This document shows positions 1 through 10,822 of a stretch of 64,000 nucleotides of DNA, piece after piece. Numbering within the stretch: the first letter of the stretch is position 1; every line of letters begins with the position of its first letter. The notes beneath the pieces were generated by a model. That model saw only the letters and a list, made by a program, of their open reading frames with translations. It searched no databases and was not told the origin of the DNA. Source of the DNA: Prillingera fragicola (lineage: Eukaryota; Basidiomycota; Tremellomycetes; Trichosporonales; Trichosporonaceae); NCBI GenBank assembly GCA_002335605.1, contig BEDY01000001.1, positions 1,798,001 to 1,862,000 on the forward strand, in the 5' to 3' direction. Position numbers and translations under genes: made by a program.

Positions 1-822
1 GCGCCTCGAATGGGTCCTCACACAGAACAGCCCAGCCGCCTTCGGCCCATGTCGCCCAGTAGGGAAGATCTTTACCTTGCAGGATCCAAGTAGGGTTAAA
101 GATCTCGGGTGCGTTGTCGATATCGTTAGCATGGGAGGCATCAACTGTCGCCTCTAGGAGATCAAAAGTGGCCTCCCTGGGTTTGTATTTGTTGCCTTCC
201 GTCGAGTCGTCGATCACGACCCGGGAGAGTAGTAGGCTGAATGTATTCCCCTCAATGTGATGTGCTGCGTAGAGCACGAAGGGTGTGGGGTTGGCATCTG
301 CGCAGAGATCGTAGCGGGCGACAAACTCTCCCTTGAACGGAGACCCGGGAGACGAAACCTTCAGTACATAAAGTGAGCCGGTGCCGGACGAGACGACCCA
401 TGTAGTTGGCGATAGAGCCAAAGCTCGTGGGTATTCTGCCTGTGAAGATCCCTCAGACGAAATGGGAACCGGCAGACTCGCAAGCTGTGAGAATGTGGGC
501 TCAAATGAATCCTGGACAGTCAGCACCAGCCAACAACAGGTCCACCTACACTGAGTTCAAAGCCCACCACATTCCAGTCGGTGTCAATGTAGACTCCACG
601 AGTCCCATTCGTGTCAAGGTGGTCCCAGGCGATCCTGGAGCGCACTTCCTTGAAACCGAGCTGCTGCTGGCCATAGCCCACTCGGCCTTGGGTCGCACCA
701 GAGCCAGGTAGGGGGAATGCGACAACGTCGCGCGCTGGATCGAGCGGGCGCAGACGGTAGGTCTCAAACCCAGGAAAGAGTCGCGAGCGGTCTGGGGCTA
801 AAAGTTCGGCAGGTCGAGACAT
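1..822 (-). CDS. NUDCD1: NUDCD1-like protein, N-terminal part (truncated by window start)
   Basis: The minus-strand start is ATG at 822 (MSRPAELLAPDRSRLFPGFE). Exon 1 is 550-822. A 38-nt intron at 512-549 (donor GTAGGT, branch CTGAC) joins exon 2, which stays open to base 1. The protein opens like human NUDCD1/CML66 (an L-x-P-D/N-R...F-x-G/E-Y-L pattern) and then has the blade signature TTWVVSSGTGSLYVL, close to the TWVTLSDGTGRLYVI-like strand of that family, and YWATWAEGGWAVL further on. The visible portion is the N-terminal beta-propeller; the CS/NudC domain would lie outside the window. The family is thought to act as an Hsp90-type co-chaperone and dynein-linked adaptor. It diverges from the AT-hook gene across 168 bp. 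The family assignment rests on remembered sequence similarity, so it is good but not certain. Confidence 0.72.
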
Positions 823-990
823 GGTGAGTTGCGTGGTGGACTGTGAGGAAGATTGGATCACAATACAGTTGATGACGCGCGATCCACTTTTGAATGTTGT
901 CCCTCCACTTTCCTGTTGCATCTTCATCCGTCACTCTCCCACCTTCGACAGCCCCCTCATCCATGCGTCTCCGGCTGTGTCTGACGAGCC
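823..990. promoter_or_regulatory. Short divergent promoter (NUDCD1-like / AT-hook gene)
   Basis: Only 168 bp separate the two start codons at 822 (minus) and 991 (plus), so both 5' leaders and promoters must share this stretch. Pyrimidine-rich runs precede the plus-strand start. No TATA box is evident. Confidence 0.6.
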
Positions 991-3861
991 ATGGATAGGA
1001 TTCCTCCTTCAGACGCATTCGAGTCAGAAGAGGTGCTCTTTGGGATCACTCTTGCGCCGTTGGCTGCGTTTCTCACCAGTCCCCTCTCAAAGGACGACCG
1101 CATCAAGCTTGGCGGCATCCTGGATGGCTTCCGCACCCCCAAGAGCTATCATCGCATCGATCGGAGGCTCGACTACGGACCACCTCCATCTCTAGCGAAT
1201 GGAGGTCAGGCGTCCAATCCATCTGGCTCCACAACCGTCGGCACCGCACGGGCGACCGACGCACAGACTTTGGCCGCAGGTCCACCCCTCTCGTCGCAAC
1301 CCTCTCCAAGCAACCACCTCGTATCGCCTGAGAATGGCAACGTCGTTTCCGGACCTTCAAATGAATTAGTCTCAGCGACTGCCCCAGCAGCGTCTCTCGA
1401 TGCTACCCATCTCACGCCCGCACCAGCCGGCGGAGAACCTAACGGATCAGCAGAAGGAGCCCAGCCGGCCTCAGTCGCGACAGAGCCCACGGTCGGTGTG
1501 ACTGTCTCAGACATTGAAGCATCACTTCTGAAGCTGGGAAATCAACAGTCTGACAGCCTAGAGAGCGCGCCACTCCCTTTCATTCCTCCTCCGAGCGGAG
1601 CAAGGCTTGTGCGAGAGTTTCGCATCGATTTGCGTACCCTCGACCCGGCAGCTCTCTTTCATCTGGAGACATGGCGGCGTGAGAAACTTTGTCTTGAGCC
1701 TCTGCCATTAGCTGCTCCACTGTCAAAATGGTATGCCGTTCCTCTGCCAGTCGATCCACCCAGGAAGCGAGGTCGCCCACGCAAGCACCTGTTGCCTCCG
1801 GCAGAACCTCCTGTGGGCGTTGCTGGTGTGGCCGCAGCTACATCAGAGGCACCAAGATCAGCATCACCCATTCAAGTCACGCAGGCTACGCCGGTCGGCC
1901 AATCGGCTGGTGAGATTGGAGAGAGGCCTGTCACGGCTGTAGGTGGAGCAGAGGCAGAAACTGCCGCCACCGATCCTGCTCAGCCACCAGTTGCGACTGG
2001 AGCCAACTCACCATCTGGTACTTCGGTATCCTCGCGCATGTCGCCTGAGATTCTTCTGCCAGATGCGTTCAACGACAACATTTCAGACGACCCCGACTTT
2101 GTGCCCGCCGTTGATTTGGTCCGAAGTGGACGCGGACGTGGTCGTGGTTCTAGCCGTGCGAGTGGTGCTCCCACTGCCCAGGTTCTCGGAGCTAGTCAAC
2201 CTGAAAGTGAGGCAGGCAGCGCCTTCTCCACACCCGCCCCTCGTGGTCGTCCTCGAGGAAGGCCTCGTGGAAGTGGCCGAGGAGCTCGCATGGCACAGGG
2301 TGACCGGCTCACACCAGCGTCTTCGCAAGATGGCCGCTGGACCCCTTCTTCTCTTCCAGTTGAACGCGTGGGTAGCTATCCAGGCGTGCCGGAGACGTCA
2401 ACTCCACGTGGACGGCCACGAGGACGACCTCGCGGCAGTGGTCGTGGTGCTCGCAGTGCGCAAGGAGATCGCTTGACCCCAGCATCTCTGCCGGCAGATC
2501 GGGTTGGTATATACCCCGGCGTTCCAGAGCCATCTAGTTCGACACAAGTCTCGCTTGGCCTTTACGGGCCTCAGCCGTCAGCGGCATTGTCGCGTGATGG
2601 CGATGGGACGCCAAGCCAGGCAGGGCCGAGCATCAGTCGCTTCGACAGCCCGATGTCATCGGCATCCATACCCGTCCCTCGTGGCCGCCCACGAGGCAGA
2701 CCTCGTGGAAGTCGGGCGCGTGGGCGAGGTCGTGTTTCTGAGGGGCTGGAGAGGTCCCAGCTTCTCCCTGTTGAGCTATCGGCCCGCAGCTACTGGCCGT
2801 CGCAATTATCACCGGATGGGTCTCCTGCCCCTTCTGGCTCTGCGCCTCCGCTTGACGTGGGCATCCCTGATGATCCCCCGCTTGCAGAGTCGTCCCTCCC
2901 ATCGACGAGCTCCGGTCCTGCTGAGCCTGGACAACCTCCTCTCGCGCGGCCCAACTATGTGGAGAAAGCCATTCAGGTCGAGACCGATAATGACGTTTCT
3001 CAGCCTGCATGGCTGGGAAGGCTGGCTGACCGCATAGCCGCGCTTGAGAGCCGCGCCATATCTGCTGTTCCTCCTGCGGGGCAAGATGTTCCTGCTGCTC
3101 CTGAGACCTCCGACTCACCCCACGCCGTCCCAGGACCTGCAAAGCGCAAGCGGGGGCGGGTAAGCGCTCTTGGTGACATGGCGCCTCCGCCTTTGCCCTC
3201 CCCGGGTGTGGCTTCGCCTGCGCGAAAGCGTCAGAGGGTAGCCGCCTCTGCTGAGCCGGTGTCACGGGTGACGCGGGCCAGCTCTGCTGCGCTAGACGAA
3301 GGATTTAGAGTGACTCGAGGTCGTGCCAGTTCGGTTATGCCAGCGAACGTAACTCGACCAGCCGTTCCATCCCCTCGCTCTTTGAAGGCTGCTCGCGCTG
3401 CCGCGACTCCTGCCCGCACTGGGCGGGAACCGAGCACTCTCTCGCGGGAGATCCCGCACACTCCGTCCAGGCTCACAAGGAGTGGCTCTGTTCGACCGCT
3501 TTTTGACACTCCGGCCAGGACCACTCGCAGTTCATCCGTGAGACCTGCTCCTGTCGGCAACATTCCGAGCTCAGCACATGGCCCAGTGGCCCCGCTTCCT
3601 CGTCGGGCCGTCCGAAAGCCTCAGACAGCGATTCGAGGGCGTGTCAAGCGTGGTGGCCGCGGACGTGGCGCCGGTTTCGGTCCGGCGTTCGACAGTCGGT
3701 CACAGGGAGGCCCAGAGCCTGGGGCTGTTGAGGACAGCTCCAGCTTTGAAGAAAGTTCGCCTGCGCCGCCTCCATTGTCGCCCCGTAGTCCGCGAGACAG
3801 GGTGTACGTCAACCTAGTTGCCAGGCCACGAGTTCCCAAGGTCCCATGGCTCACTCGGTAA
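991..3861 (+). CDS. Large AT-hook, basic low-complexity chromatin-type protein
   Basis: A single uninterrupted 956-residue frame, unusual in this intron-rich window. Residues 1-65 form an ordered-looking N-terminus (ESEEVLFGITLAPLAAFL...GGILDGFRTPKSYHRIDRR). A classical AT-hook, RKRGRPRKH, lies near residue 258. Three cassettes of the form PRGRPRGRPRGSGRGA lie near residues 417, 472 and 562; the first two belong to a duplicated unit of about 60 residues that also repeats GDRLTPAS and YPGVPE. A nuclear-localisation-like AKRKRGR is near 717, an RG-rich stretch near 884, and the C-terminus ends VPKVPWLTR. The rest is rich in Pro, Ser and Ala. Minor-groove binding to AT-rich DNA and a nuclear location are inferred from the hooks. 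I do not recognise the family. A candidate AATAAA lies at 3976, about 115 bp after the stop. Confidence 0.85.
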   Translation: MDRIPPSDAFESEEVLFGITLAPLAAFLTSPLSKDDRIKLGGILDGFRTPKSYHRIDRRLDYGPPPSLANGGQASNPSGSTTVGTARATDAQTLAAGPPLSSQPSPSNHLVSPENGNVVSGPSNELVSATAPAASLDATHLTPAPAGGEPNGSAEGAQPASVATEPTVGVTVSDIEASLLKLGNQQSDSLESAPLPFIPPPSGARLVREFRIDLRTLDPAALFHLETWRREKLCLEPLPLAAPLSKWYAVPLPVDPPRKRGRPRKHLLPPAEPPVGVAGVAAATSEAPRSASPIQVTQATPVGQSAGEIGERPVTAVGGAEAETAATDPAQPPVATGANSPSGTSVSSRMSPEILLPDAFNDNISDDPDFVPAVDLVRSGRGRGRGSSRASGAPTAQVLGASQPESEAGSAFSTPAPRGRPRGRPRGSGRGARMAQGDRLTPASSQDGRWTPSSLPVERVGSYPGVPETSTPRGRPRGRPRGSGRGARSAQGDRLTPASLPADRVGIYPGVPEPSSSTQVSLGLYGPQPSAALSRDGDGTPSQAGPSISRFDSPMSSASIPVPRGRPRGRPRGSRARGRGRVSEGLERSQLLPVELSARSYWPSQLSPDGSPAPSGSAPPLDVGIPDDPPLAESSLPSTSSGPAEPGQPPLARPNYVEKAIQVETDNDVSQPAWLGRLADRIAALESRAISAVPPAGQDVPAAPETSDSPHAVPGPAKRKRGRVSALGDMAPPPLPSPGVASPARKRQRVAASAEPVSRVTRASSAALDEGFRVTRGRASSVMPANVTRPAVPSPRSLKAARAAATPARTGREPSTLSREIPHTPSRLTRSGSVRPLFDTPARTTRSSSVRPAPVGNIPSSAHGPVAPLPRRAVRKPQTAIRGRVKRGGRGRGAGFGPAFDSRSQGGPEPGAVEDSSSFEESSPAPPPLSPRSPRDRVYVNLVARPRVPKVPWLTR

Positions 3862-4523
3862 TGGAGTGAGGCAGCCGTAAGGAGTGCAGCAGTGGGGTGC
3901 ATGTATGTATAGATAAGTTGTCCTGTGGCTTGTCGCCTCGTGATGCCGGGCAAAGGTATCCAAGGTGCAACATAAAATAAATCAAATAATGTACTCTGTC
4001 CCTTAGTTGCTGGGCGTCTATCACCAGGGAGTGTGGAGCGTTCATGAAGACTTGGGCTTTGGTGGATAGCTTGTCTGCGTCGACTTCATGGCGCGCTGGG
4101 CCTGAGCGCCGCTCACCTACCCAGGGTGAATGTCATAGAGTTGATAATACCAGGTCAACATAACCATTGGAAAATAAGATGTAGTTTACCAAACGCGTCC
4201 AACGTGACTGAACATCTCAGCTAGATCCCTAGATCAGAGTCTCTCTCTACTTTGTCGGATTCCAGCACTGCCAACTGTAAACGGCATGTCTGCTGCATGC
4301 ATCGCTGCTCCTCTGCTCGCCACCCAAACCCTCACTCTCGATGAGGAAGGTGCCACACGGAACCAAATTGTCTCCAGGGCGTGCGCCAGGGAAGGAGTGA
4401 GTGGCCCCAGTCAAACAAGTGCTTCCGCTCGACGTGTTGTTGCTCTTCCCACCATACGTAAGCAACGTCCTCCACTTCATCCATCCACCCATCCACCATT
4501 GCCAGCCAAGGCTACACGAAGCC
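3862..4523. other. Intergenic region and bZIP promoter/leader
   Basis: This 662-bp stretch holds the 3' end of the AT-hook gene (AATAAA-like signal at 3976) and the promoter of the bZIP gene. An inverted CCAAT box (ATTGG) lies at 4166-4170. Small open frames beginning at 4286 and 4401 overlap the bZIP start in other frames and have no coding character. Confidence 0.5.
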
Positions 4524-5806
4524 ATGAACTCGCCCCCATCGTCACTCGCGTCATTGCTCGCGTACCCTCCGGCCGAGGCTGCGGGTCAGCCGGCCCCCGC
4601 CGAGGAGGGTGACCCTGCCGTCCTCATGACCTGTGAGTGGACCCAGCGTCCTTTGCGACCAGCATCGGCCATGATGTTAATCCACCCCCTACGCCGGCTG
4701 ACGAGTAGACCTGCGCGACCACTATGATTCTACTCACGAGAATGATCCGAATGCTGCCAGTAAGTTTCGCAAACGATGTTCAACTACTTACTCAGACCGT
4801 GTTTACTTGCCTAACAATGGCGACTACCGTGGTTCTGCGCAGGGGGGTCGCGTCCACGAGCCAGCTGGCCAGCAAGGTACCGCTGCCCCTGCAGCTCAGG
4901 CGAAAGAAGAGTCACTGTATGGCGGTGGTCGTGCCCCCTCGCCCATCGACACGTCGATTGTAGTTCCGGATCGACTCTCAAACCTCGTCGAAGTCAACCC
5001 TCCCAATGCCCCCTACGTTGTTCAGATCTCCAGCGCCCCCGAGGACACGTTCACGAGCTCAGTCTCGCAGGACCGCGGTGAGATGGGCGGCAAGCGTCGC
5101 AAGGCCCCCCACGAGCGTGCCGGCTGGAAGGAGATATTGGAGGAAGAGGCGCGCGGCGACAAACGCACACGTTCGTCAAAAGTTGAGCCTGAGGCAACGG
5201 AGAACTTCCGCGAGTATGACCAGGTCCCGTCCAACTCTGCTGCCGGCCCATCGAGTGCTGCAGAAGCAGCTACGGGTGATGGAGAAGACAAGAACACCAA
5301 GCGTGCCAAGCCAAGGTTGGTAACAAAACGGAAGCCCCAGAGCTAATTGTCTGCAGCAAGGAGTCACGAGCGGAGCAGAACCGCAAGGCTCAGCAGATAT
5401 TCCGTCGCAAGCGCGAAGAGAAGATCAAGCAGCTCGAGTCTGATTCGGTGGCGCTTGCTGGCGTTCGACAGCGTCTTGCAGCCGCCGAGGCGCGTCTCAC
5501 TGACCTGGCTCTTGTGAGTTGTTGTTTGCTGATCGTAGCTGACCTTGGCAGGACCTAGAGGCCAAGACCATCGAGGCGACCGCTCTGCGCTCGGCCGTTA
5601 CAACCCTGGCTGTCAAGGAGGGAACATCAGCAGTTCGCCCTGATGGCACACTCGTTCTGTCTGATGCCGAGTACGACACACGCGACAAGACAGCCATCGG
5701 CGCGGCCGATGGCCGTCTGACTGTCGCTCTGGACCACCTCGTCAAGTCGAGCCGCAACGTTGCGAAAATGAACCGTGCTCGTCGTGCTGAGGAGAGCAGG
5801 CACTAG
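4524..5806 (+). CDS. bZIP transcription factor, fungal AP-1/Yap-like basic region
   Basis: Five exons (4524-4632, 4709-4759, 4796-5315, 5357-5513, 5552-5806) give 363 residues; all junctions keep frame and use GTNNGT donors. The start MNSPPSSLASLLAYPPAEAA was chosen because it opens the only frame that splices through. The DNA-binding basic region is EQNRKAQQIFRRKREEKIKQLE, split for quoting as EQNRKAQQIFRRKR then EEKIKQLE. It has the Q-x-x-F-R-x-R spacing of fungal Yap/Pap1 factors rather than the GCN4 type, and is followed by a heptad-like stretch (residues about 245-290). An acidic/basic linker with GGKRRK and DKRTR precedes it. The factor should act in the nucleus; the target pathway cannot be read from the sequence. 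No conserved cysteine-rich domain typical of Yap1 is visible, so orthology to Yap1 itself is not claimed. Confidence 0.85.
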
Positions 5807-6005
5807 ATCAACAATCCATGGTACTCTGTAATGCGTATGCGGACGGACACTTGTATTGAGCGTATGTAGAAGTATGAAGCAAACGATGCCACCCGCCACC
5901 CGCCGCCCAAATACGTGTTGGTCCTGAAACCACGTGCGGTCCGGTGGAGGGAACTCAATGGACCCTCATTTGGCATGACACCCTTGTCCACTTCACACCC
6001 TCGCC

Positions 6006-8001
6006 ATGGACCTCCCACCGCTCTCTCTCGAGCTGTACGTTACGCAGTGAAATCCAGCTGACGTCTAGCGTGCGGATTACGCCATGCCAAATCATCCCCG
6101 GCGCGCCAGAACCGTCACCCAACGAACCTGTGCCAACTGTAGCTGAACCCCTCCCCCCCATTCCTTCCCAGTTCCAGCTCTCCCCTACATCCAACTATCC
6201 ATCTCCCTTTGGCTTTGCCTGCCTTGGCGAACGCGTGAAGGCGCATGTGAGGCTCACAAATACACACTCGGCCGGCGAGCCGGTCCGCGGCGTGAAGATG
6301 ATGCTCGAGATCCAGTCGCCAACTGGACGCTTTCGTCTCGGGGAGATCATCCACGGCGCAATGGAACGTGAAGAGGGCTCTGAGCCTGCGCAGGCAGAGG
6401 AAGGAGCATGGGACGAGCTGCCGAAACTGTCACCGGGAGAATCCGTCGACATCGACGCGGGACATGATATTGCTGAGCTCGACCAGCACATTCTCATCTG
6501 CTCAGTGGCTTGGGAGACCCAAGAGGGGCGTAGGACGTTCCAGAGATTCCTAAAGTTCAACGTGAGTTTTGTTACGGTAGGAGCTAACCCATTCAATGCG
6601 AAAAGGTGGAACAAGGCGGGGACGAAGCTGACACCACAGGTCAACGAGCCTCTTGCGATCAAGACGCGCGTGCACACCCCTACGCACCCTAATGCGGTTC
6701 TCTCAGCTAAAACCCGCACGGATGTCTACCTTGAGGTGCTTATGCAAAACCTCTCGCCATCCGCCATCGCGCTGGAGAGTGTTACGCTTGACCCGACACG
6801 CGGCCTCTCAGCACGAGCAGTCTTGCCTGAGGACACACCAGAGCACATCTCGCCACCGGATGATCCCTCCGAGGCGCCTGGAGCGACTCCCCGGTCTCTG
6901 CTGCCAGGAGACACTACTCAACGGCTGTTTGTCCTTCGCCCTAACAACGACGATGTGCCAGCCGCTGACGGAGATGCCTCGCTCCCCTTCTCGTCATTCA
7001 TGCCGACTTTCGCAACGGGTACGGTACTGGCTCTTGGCCGTCTTGACATTGCATGGATCGCTGGCCCATGGCGTGAGCGAGGCCGATTCCAGACCTCGAC
7101 TCTTAATCGTCGCACACCTGCTGCAGGGCCTCCCTCGAGGCCACCGAGTGTGCTCGGCACTCCCAACCGATCCAGCCTCGCGCGCGGTCCCCCACCTCCA
7201 CCAAAGGAGCTTTGGCAGTTCGATCTGACCGTGGATGGCGAGCGCTCGTTCCCTGTCGAGGAAGAGTTTACCGTTCCTCTGCGCATTGCGGTGCGCTCGA
7301 GCCCGAGTCACAGCGACTTGCCACCACCGCCTTTGCAACTGGGCTTCCAGTTCCTGACTGCCGCTCCAACGCCCGCTGCGCCGGCACCTCAGCTCGCCAT
7401 CTCTCCCCCATCGCGCAGCTCGACACCATTGCGTCCTACCCCTGTACGCGCTGGACCACCGTCGCCTGCTCCCGGTGCATGGCCATCTGTGCCTGCCACT
7501 CCCTCGCGACCAATGACGCCAGTCTCGCAGCAGCTGCGACACGCGGCCGTCACGTCTCTAGCATCACCGACTGCGCCCTCCACGCCGGCCTCAGCATTCA
7601 CGCCAACAATCGCGCAGCCTCTCACTTCCACTCCATCATTCCCGCCGGCACCTGTCCTCGAGCGGGCGGCCTTTCCAGCGCAGCTCAAGCGTAACAGCGC
7701 CTTGCCTCCACCACAAGCTGGTCGGGCGGCTCCCCTCGGGGCCAGTCTTGTGCTGCCGCCGCCTGGAGAGTGGAAACTCGTCCGCGAGCGCGCAGGAACA
7801 ACATACGCCGCCGAGGCGCCCGGGACCACAGTTCACAAGCGTTGGGAGGTGCAGTACGACCTGCCTCTGCGCTTCCTGGCAATGCAAGAGGGCCTCGCGG
7901 ACCTCGGCGGCATGCGCGTCCTGATCGTTGACGAAGGTTGTGTGAGCGGCGGCGTCGCGCGAGAGTGGGAGAGCTTGGGTGATGTCTGGGTAACTGAGTA
8001 G
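6006..8001 (+). CDS. TRAPPC13: TRAPPC13-like protein (TRAPP vesicle-tethering subunit, DUF974)
   Basis: Exons 6006-6034, 6069-6561 and 6640-8001 encode 627 residues. The first 29-nt exon gives MDLPPLSLE, which splices to LVRITPCQIIPG and so reproduces the L-x-x-V-M-R-L-T-x-P opening of TRAPPC13. The body has the family hallmarks: HILICSVAWETQEGRRTFQRFLKF (quoted in part as LICSVAW and FQRFLKF), VLALGRLDIAWIAGPWRERGR and RFQTSTLNRR. The second intron (78 nt) is a multiple of three, so an unspliced reading also stays open; splicing is preferred because it joins LKFN directly to VNEPLAIKTRVH as in homologues. A Pro/Ser/Ala-rich insert at about residues 430-560 is not found in animal proteins. 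The expected role is in the TRAPP complexes that activate Rab GTPases at the Golgi. Confidence 0.85.
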
Positions 8002-9062
8002 GCGTGCATAATGATGTGTAGACGTAGACGAAGACGATCAATGTGCGACATCGCATTATTGAGAACATGTGGCAGTGTTGTTGTGGCAGAAGTGAACCAC
8101 CCAGAAGTGACGTCTCGGCCGCTGTCCAGAACGGCCTCATAGCGTGTCAAGCCCATGACTCACAAGGCCGTCAGCATGCGTACCACCTGGCTGTCCGCCG
8201 CGCCCAACCGCGCCTCCAACATTGCGAATGCGTATCCTTCTCCGCAGTCCTAGGCCACCTAGCTGCCAAGCCAACGTCCACCCCGGCAGATAGACCGCAG
8301 CCAACCTGACCAACAACAAGCCCGAGCCACCCAGCCGCCCATGTGGACAGCCTGGTGGCGCCGAGGGTCACCAGGGGGCTCAGCAGGGCATACATCGCAG
8401 GTCACCCATCGGTGGTTCGTCGGCGTACCGGCGGGGTGCTCGTCCCGCTGGCCGCTTATCTGATTGGCCGGTTTCGTTTGCGCGGATGACACCGTGTCCG
8501 CTGAACGTGTGTGTGTCCCCTGCGTCCGCCCTGGAGAGCTCACCCCTCATCATGCACACTAGACCGGACTCGCCGGGCAAAAAACGAAAAATGTCCAACC
8601 GACCGTCCCCCGTCCGCGGTCCGGGAATCACAGAGACCGGTCAGCCATGGTGTGCATGTGCATGGACGTGGTGCGCTTTACGTCCTCGATCCCTTTCTCG
8701 GAGGCCTCGGAGGCTTCGGGTCGTTGCCGGATCAACTACCCTCATGGCTCGGCGACTCGGAAAATGCCATGTGGCAGCGCTCGGCGTCTTGCTTTGCTGT
8801 TGCTGCCCACGCACGAATCAGTCAGGTCCCGCAATCAGGCCCGAAAAAGTGGGTTCAAGTCTGCAAAGCCGATCTGGCCGGTTACTGCCGCTGCCTGACG
8901 TTGTATCCTGTTTGCTCCACCAACTTGCATTGCTCTGCGCTGGAGTAGGTGCATCTCACTCACACAGCAACTCGACTACAGCTGCTCTTCAGATTTGACA
9001 CATTTTCTTTACTATTCCCTATGTCATGAAATAATAAAATACTATTATTCTCTGCTAGCTTT
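8002..9062. other. Convergent intergenic region, no gene seen
   Basis: This 1.06-kb stretch lies between the 3' ends of the TRAPPC13-like gene and citrate synthase. The short frames on both strands have no splice-consistent extension or recognisable motif. The last 60 bp are A/T-rich and probably hold the citrate synthase polyadenylation region. Confidence 0.5.
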
Positions 9063-9183
9063 TTAAAGCTTGCCCGAGAACATCTTCTTGATGTGCTCGG
9101 TCGAGTACGACTTGGGGCGCTCGAGGGGCATGCCGAGGGCACGGTCCCAGATGAGCTGCGAGGCAACACCAAAGGCACGCGAA

Positions 9184-9217
<34 letters not shown>

Positions 9218-10822
9218 CGAGACCGTAGTAGGTGAGGAGGACACCCGAGTGGGCGTCGACATTGGGCCAGGGGTCTGGAGCTCGTTAGCTTGCGTTCGTA
9301 ATACAAAGGTGCTCAACCGGGATAGCCGGGTAATGACAACAGATGAGAAGCTGAGCGCGCAATGCGTACGCTCAAACAACCATCTATCGACGCATCACGC
9401 TGGCTATAGCTATACGCGATAAGCTCTAGAAACTCACTCTTGGCCTTGCCAGCCTCGAGAAGAATGTTAGGGACAATCTTGTAGATCTGGGCAACAAGCT
9501 TGAAGAGGGGGTCGTCGGGGAGGTGACGGAGAGCGAACTCGCGCTGGGCAGTGTAGCGGGGGTCGGTCTTGCGGAGGACGGCGTGGCCGTAACCGGGGAC
9601 GACCTGACCGCCCTTGAGGGTCGACCAGACGTACTCGGCGACCTTCTCGTCCGAGGCGTCCTCACCGATCTGCGAGCGCATCTTCTGGATCCAGCGGAGG
9701 ACCTCCTGGTTGGCAAGACCGTGGAGGGGACCGGCAAGACCGTTAAGCGAAGCGGCGAACGAGAGGAAGGGGTCCGAAAGGGCGGAACCAACAAGGTGGC
9801 CAGTGTGGGCCGAGACGTTGCCGCCCTCGTGGTCCGAGTGGATGGTGATGTAGAGACGCATGAGCTCAATGAACTCCTGGTTGTCGCCAAAGCCGAGGAG
9901 AGTCGAAAGGTTCTTCGAGTAGTCGGCGTTGGGGTCAACAGCGGGCATCTTGCCGTCACCGTAGACGTTGCGGAAGATGCGGCCAGCAATAGCGGGGAGC
10001 TTGGCAATGAGGTCCATCGAGTCCTCGTAGGTGGTCTGCCAGTAGTCCTTCTTGTTGACACCCTGGGCGTAAGCCTTGGCGAAGGCCGAGTCGTGGTTGA
10101 GGGCAGTGACGGCAAGCGAGAACTGGCTCATGGGGTGGAGGGTGTTGGGGCAACGGTCAATGAGCTCCTTGACAAAGTCGGGGATCTCAGCGCGGGCGGC
10201 CCACTCGGCGGAGAGGCCCTTGACCTGCTCGTCGGTGGGGACCTCGCCGGTGACGAGGAGCCAGAAGAGACCCTCGGGGAGGGGCTCGGAGCCGCCGGGG
10301 GCCTTGGGGAGAGCCTTCTGGCACTCGGGGATGGTGAGGCCACGGAAACGGATACCCTCGTCGGCGTCGAGGACGGAGCCCTCCCAGATGAGGCCCTTGA
10401 TGCCACGCATACCGCCGTAAGCCTGGTCGACGGTCATCTCGCCGAACGACTTGTTGCCAAACTCCTTGCGGACGGCCTTGACATTCTCAATCTCCTTGGG
10501 GATGAGCTCGGTAAGACGCTCCTTGAGCGACTGAGCCTGCGAGGCCGACGACGCGGTGAAGTTGCGGGCCGAGAGAGGCTGGCGCAGCTGTAGGCAAAGT
10601 GTCAGTTGCGGTTACACGGGAGGTGGCAGGTATGGGGCAGGATGGTGCGAGTGACTGGGCTTGGGGTTTGGGTGGGAAGAGAAAAAAAAGAAGCCAGCCG
10701 GCTGATTTCGGATGGCATGATGACGAGACAAACGACGAGGTGTTGCTACAGAGCAGGGGAATGCGACTGTGAGTGATACTAACCTGGTGGCGAAGGGTGG
10801 TACGAGCAGTGTTGGAGAGCAT
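9063..10822 (-). CDS. CIT1: Citrate synthase, mitochondrial
   Basis: Three exons (10784-10822, 9438-10587, 9063-9274) encode 466 residues. Citrate synthase condenses acetyl-CoA and oxaloacetate as the entry step of the TCA cycle. The first exon ([13 protein letters not shown]) joins [17 protein letters not shown] to make a typical matrix presequence: basic, Ser/Thr-rich and free of acidic residues. The mature enzyme follows with [18 protein letters not shown]. The catalytic histidine motifs are [12 protein letters not shown] and [15 protein letters not shown], and the C-terminal aspartate region ends in [14 protein letters not shown]; length is normal. Codon use is extremely biased (GGC, CTC, AAG, ATC), as expected of a highly expressed gene, and this creates long antisense open frames. 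The C-terminus SGKL is not a clear peroxisomal signal. A paralogous methylcitrate synthase is possible but less likely. Confidence 0.96.

Noticed and set aside
1943..3265. Overlapping frames of 177-210 residues on both strands inside the AT-hook gene
   Set aside because: They arise from the repetitive GC-rich AT-hook coding sequence, and lack splice partners and motifs.
6562..6639. Reading through this stretch of the TRAPPC13-like gene as coding
   Set aside because: It is 78 nt long and open, but has GTGAGT and CTGAC...CAG signals, and its removal joins the family motif correctly.
8845..8875. GGTTCAAGTC resembling a tRNA B box
   Set aside because: No matching A box or cloverleaf stems upstream.
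9523..10593. 356-residue open frame on the plus strand
   Set aside because: It is exactly antisense to the strongly codon-biased citrate synthase exon; the bias removes stops from this frame. It is Val/Leu/Gly/Glu-rich with no motif.
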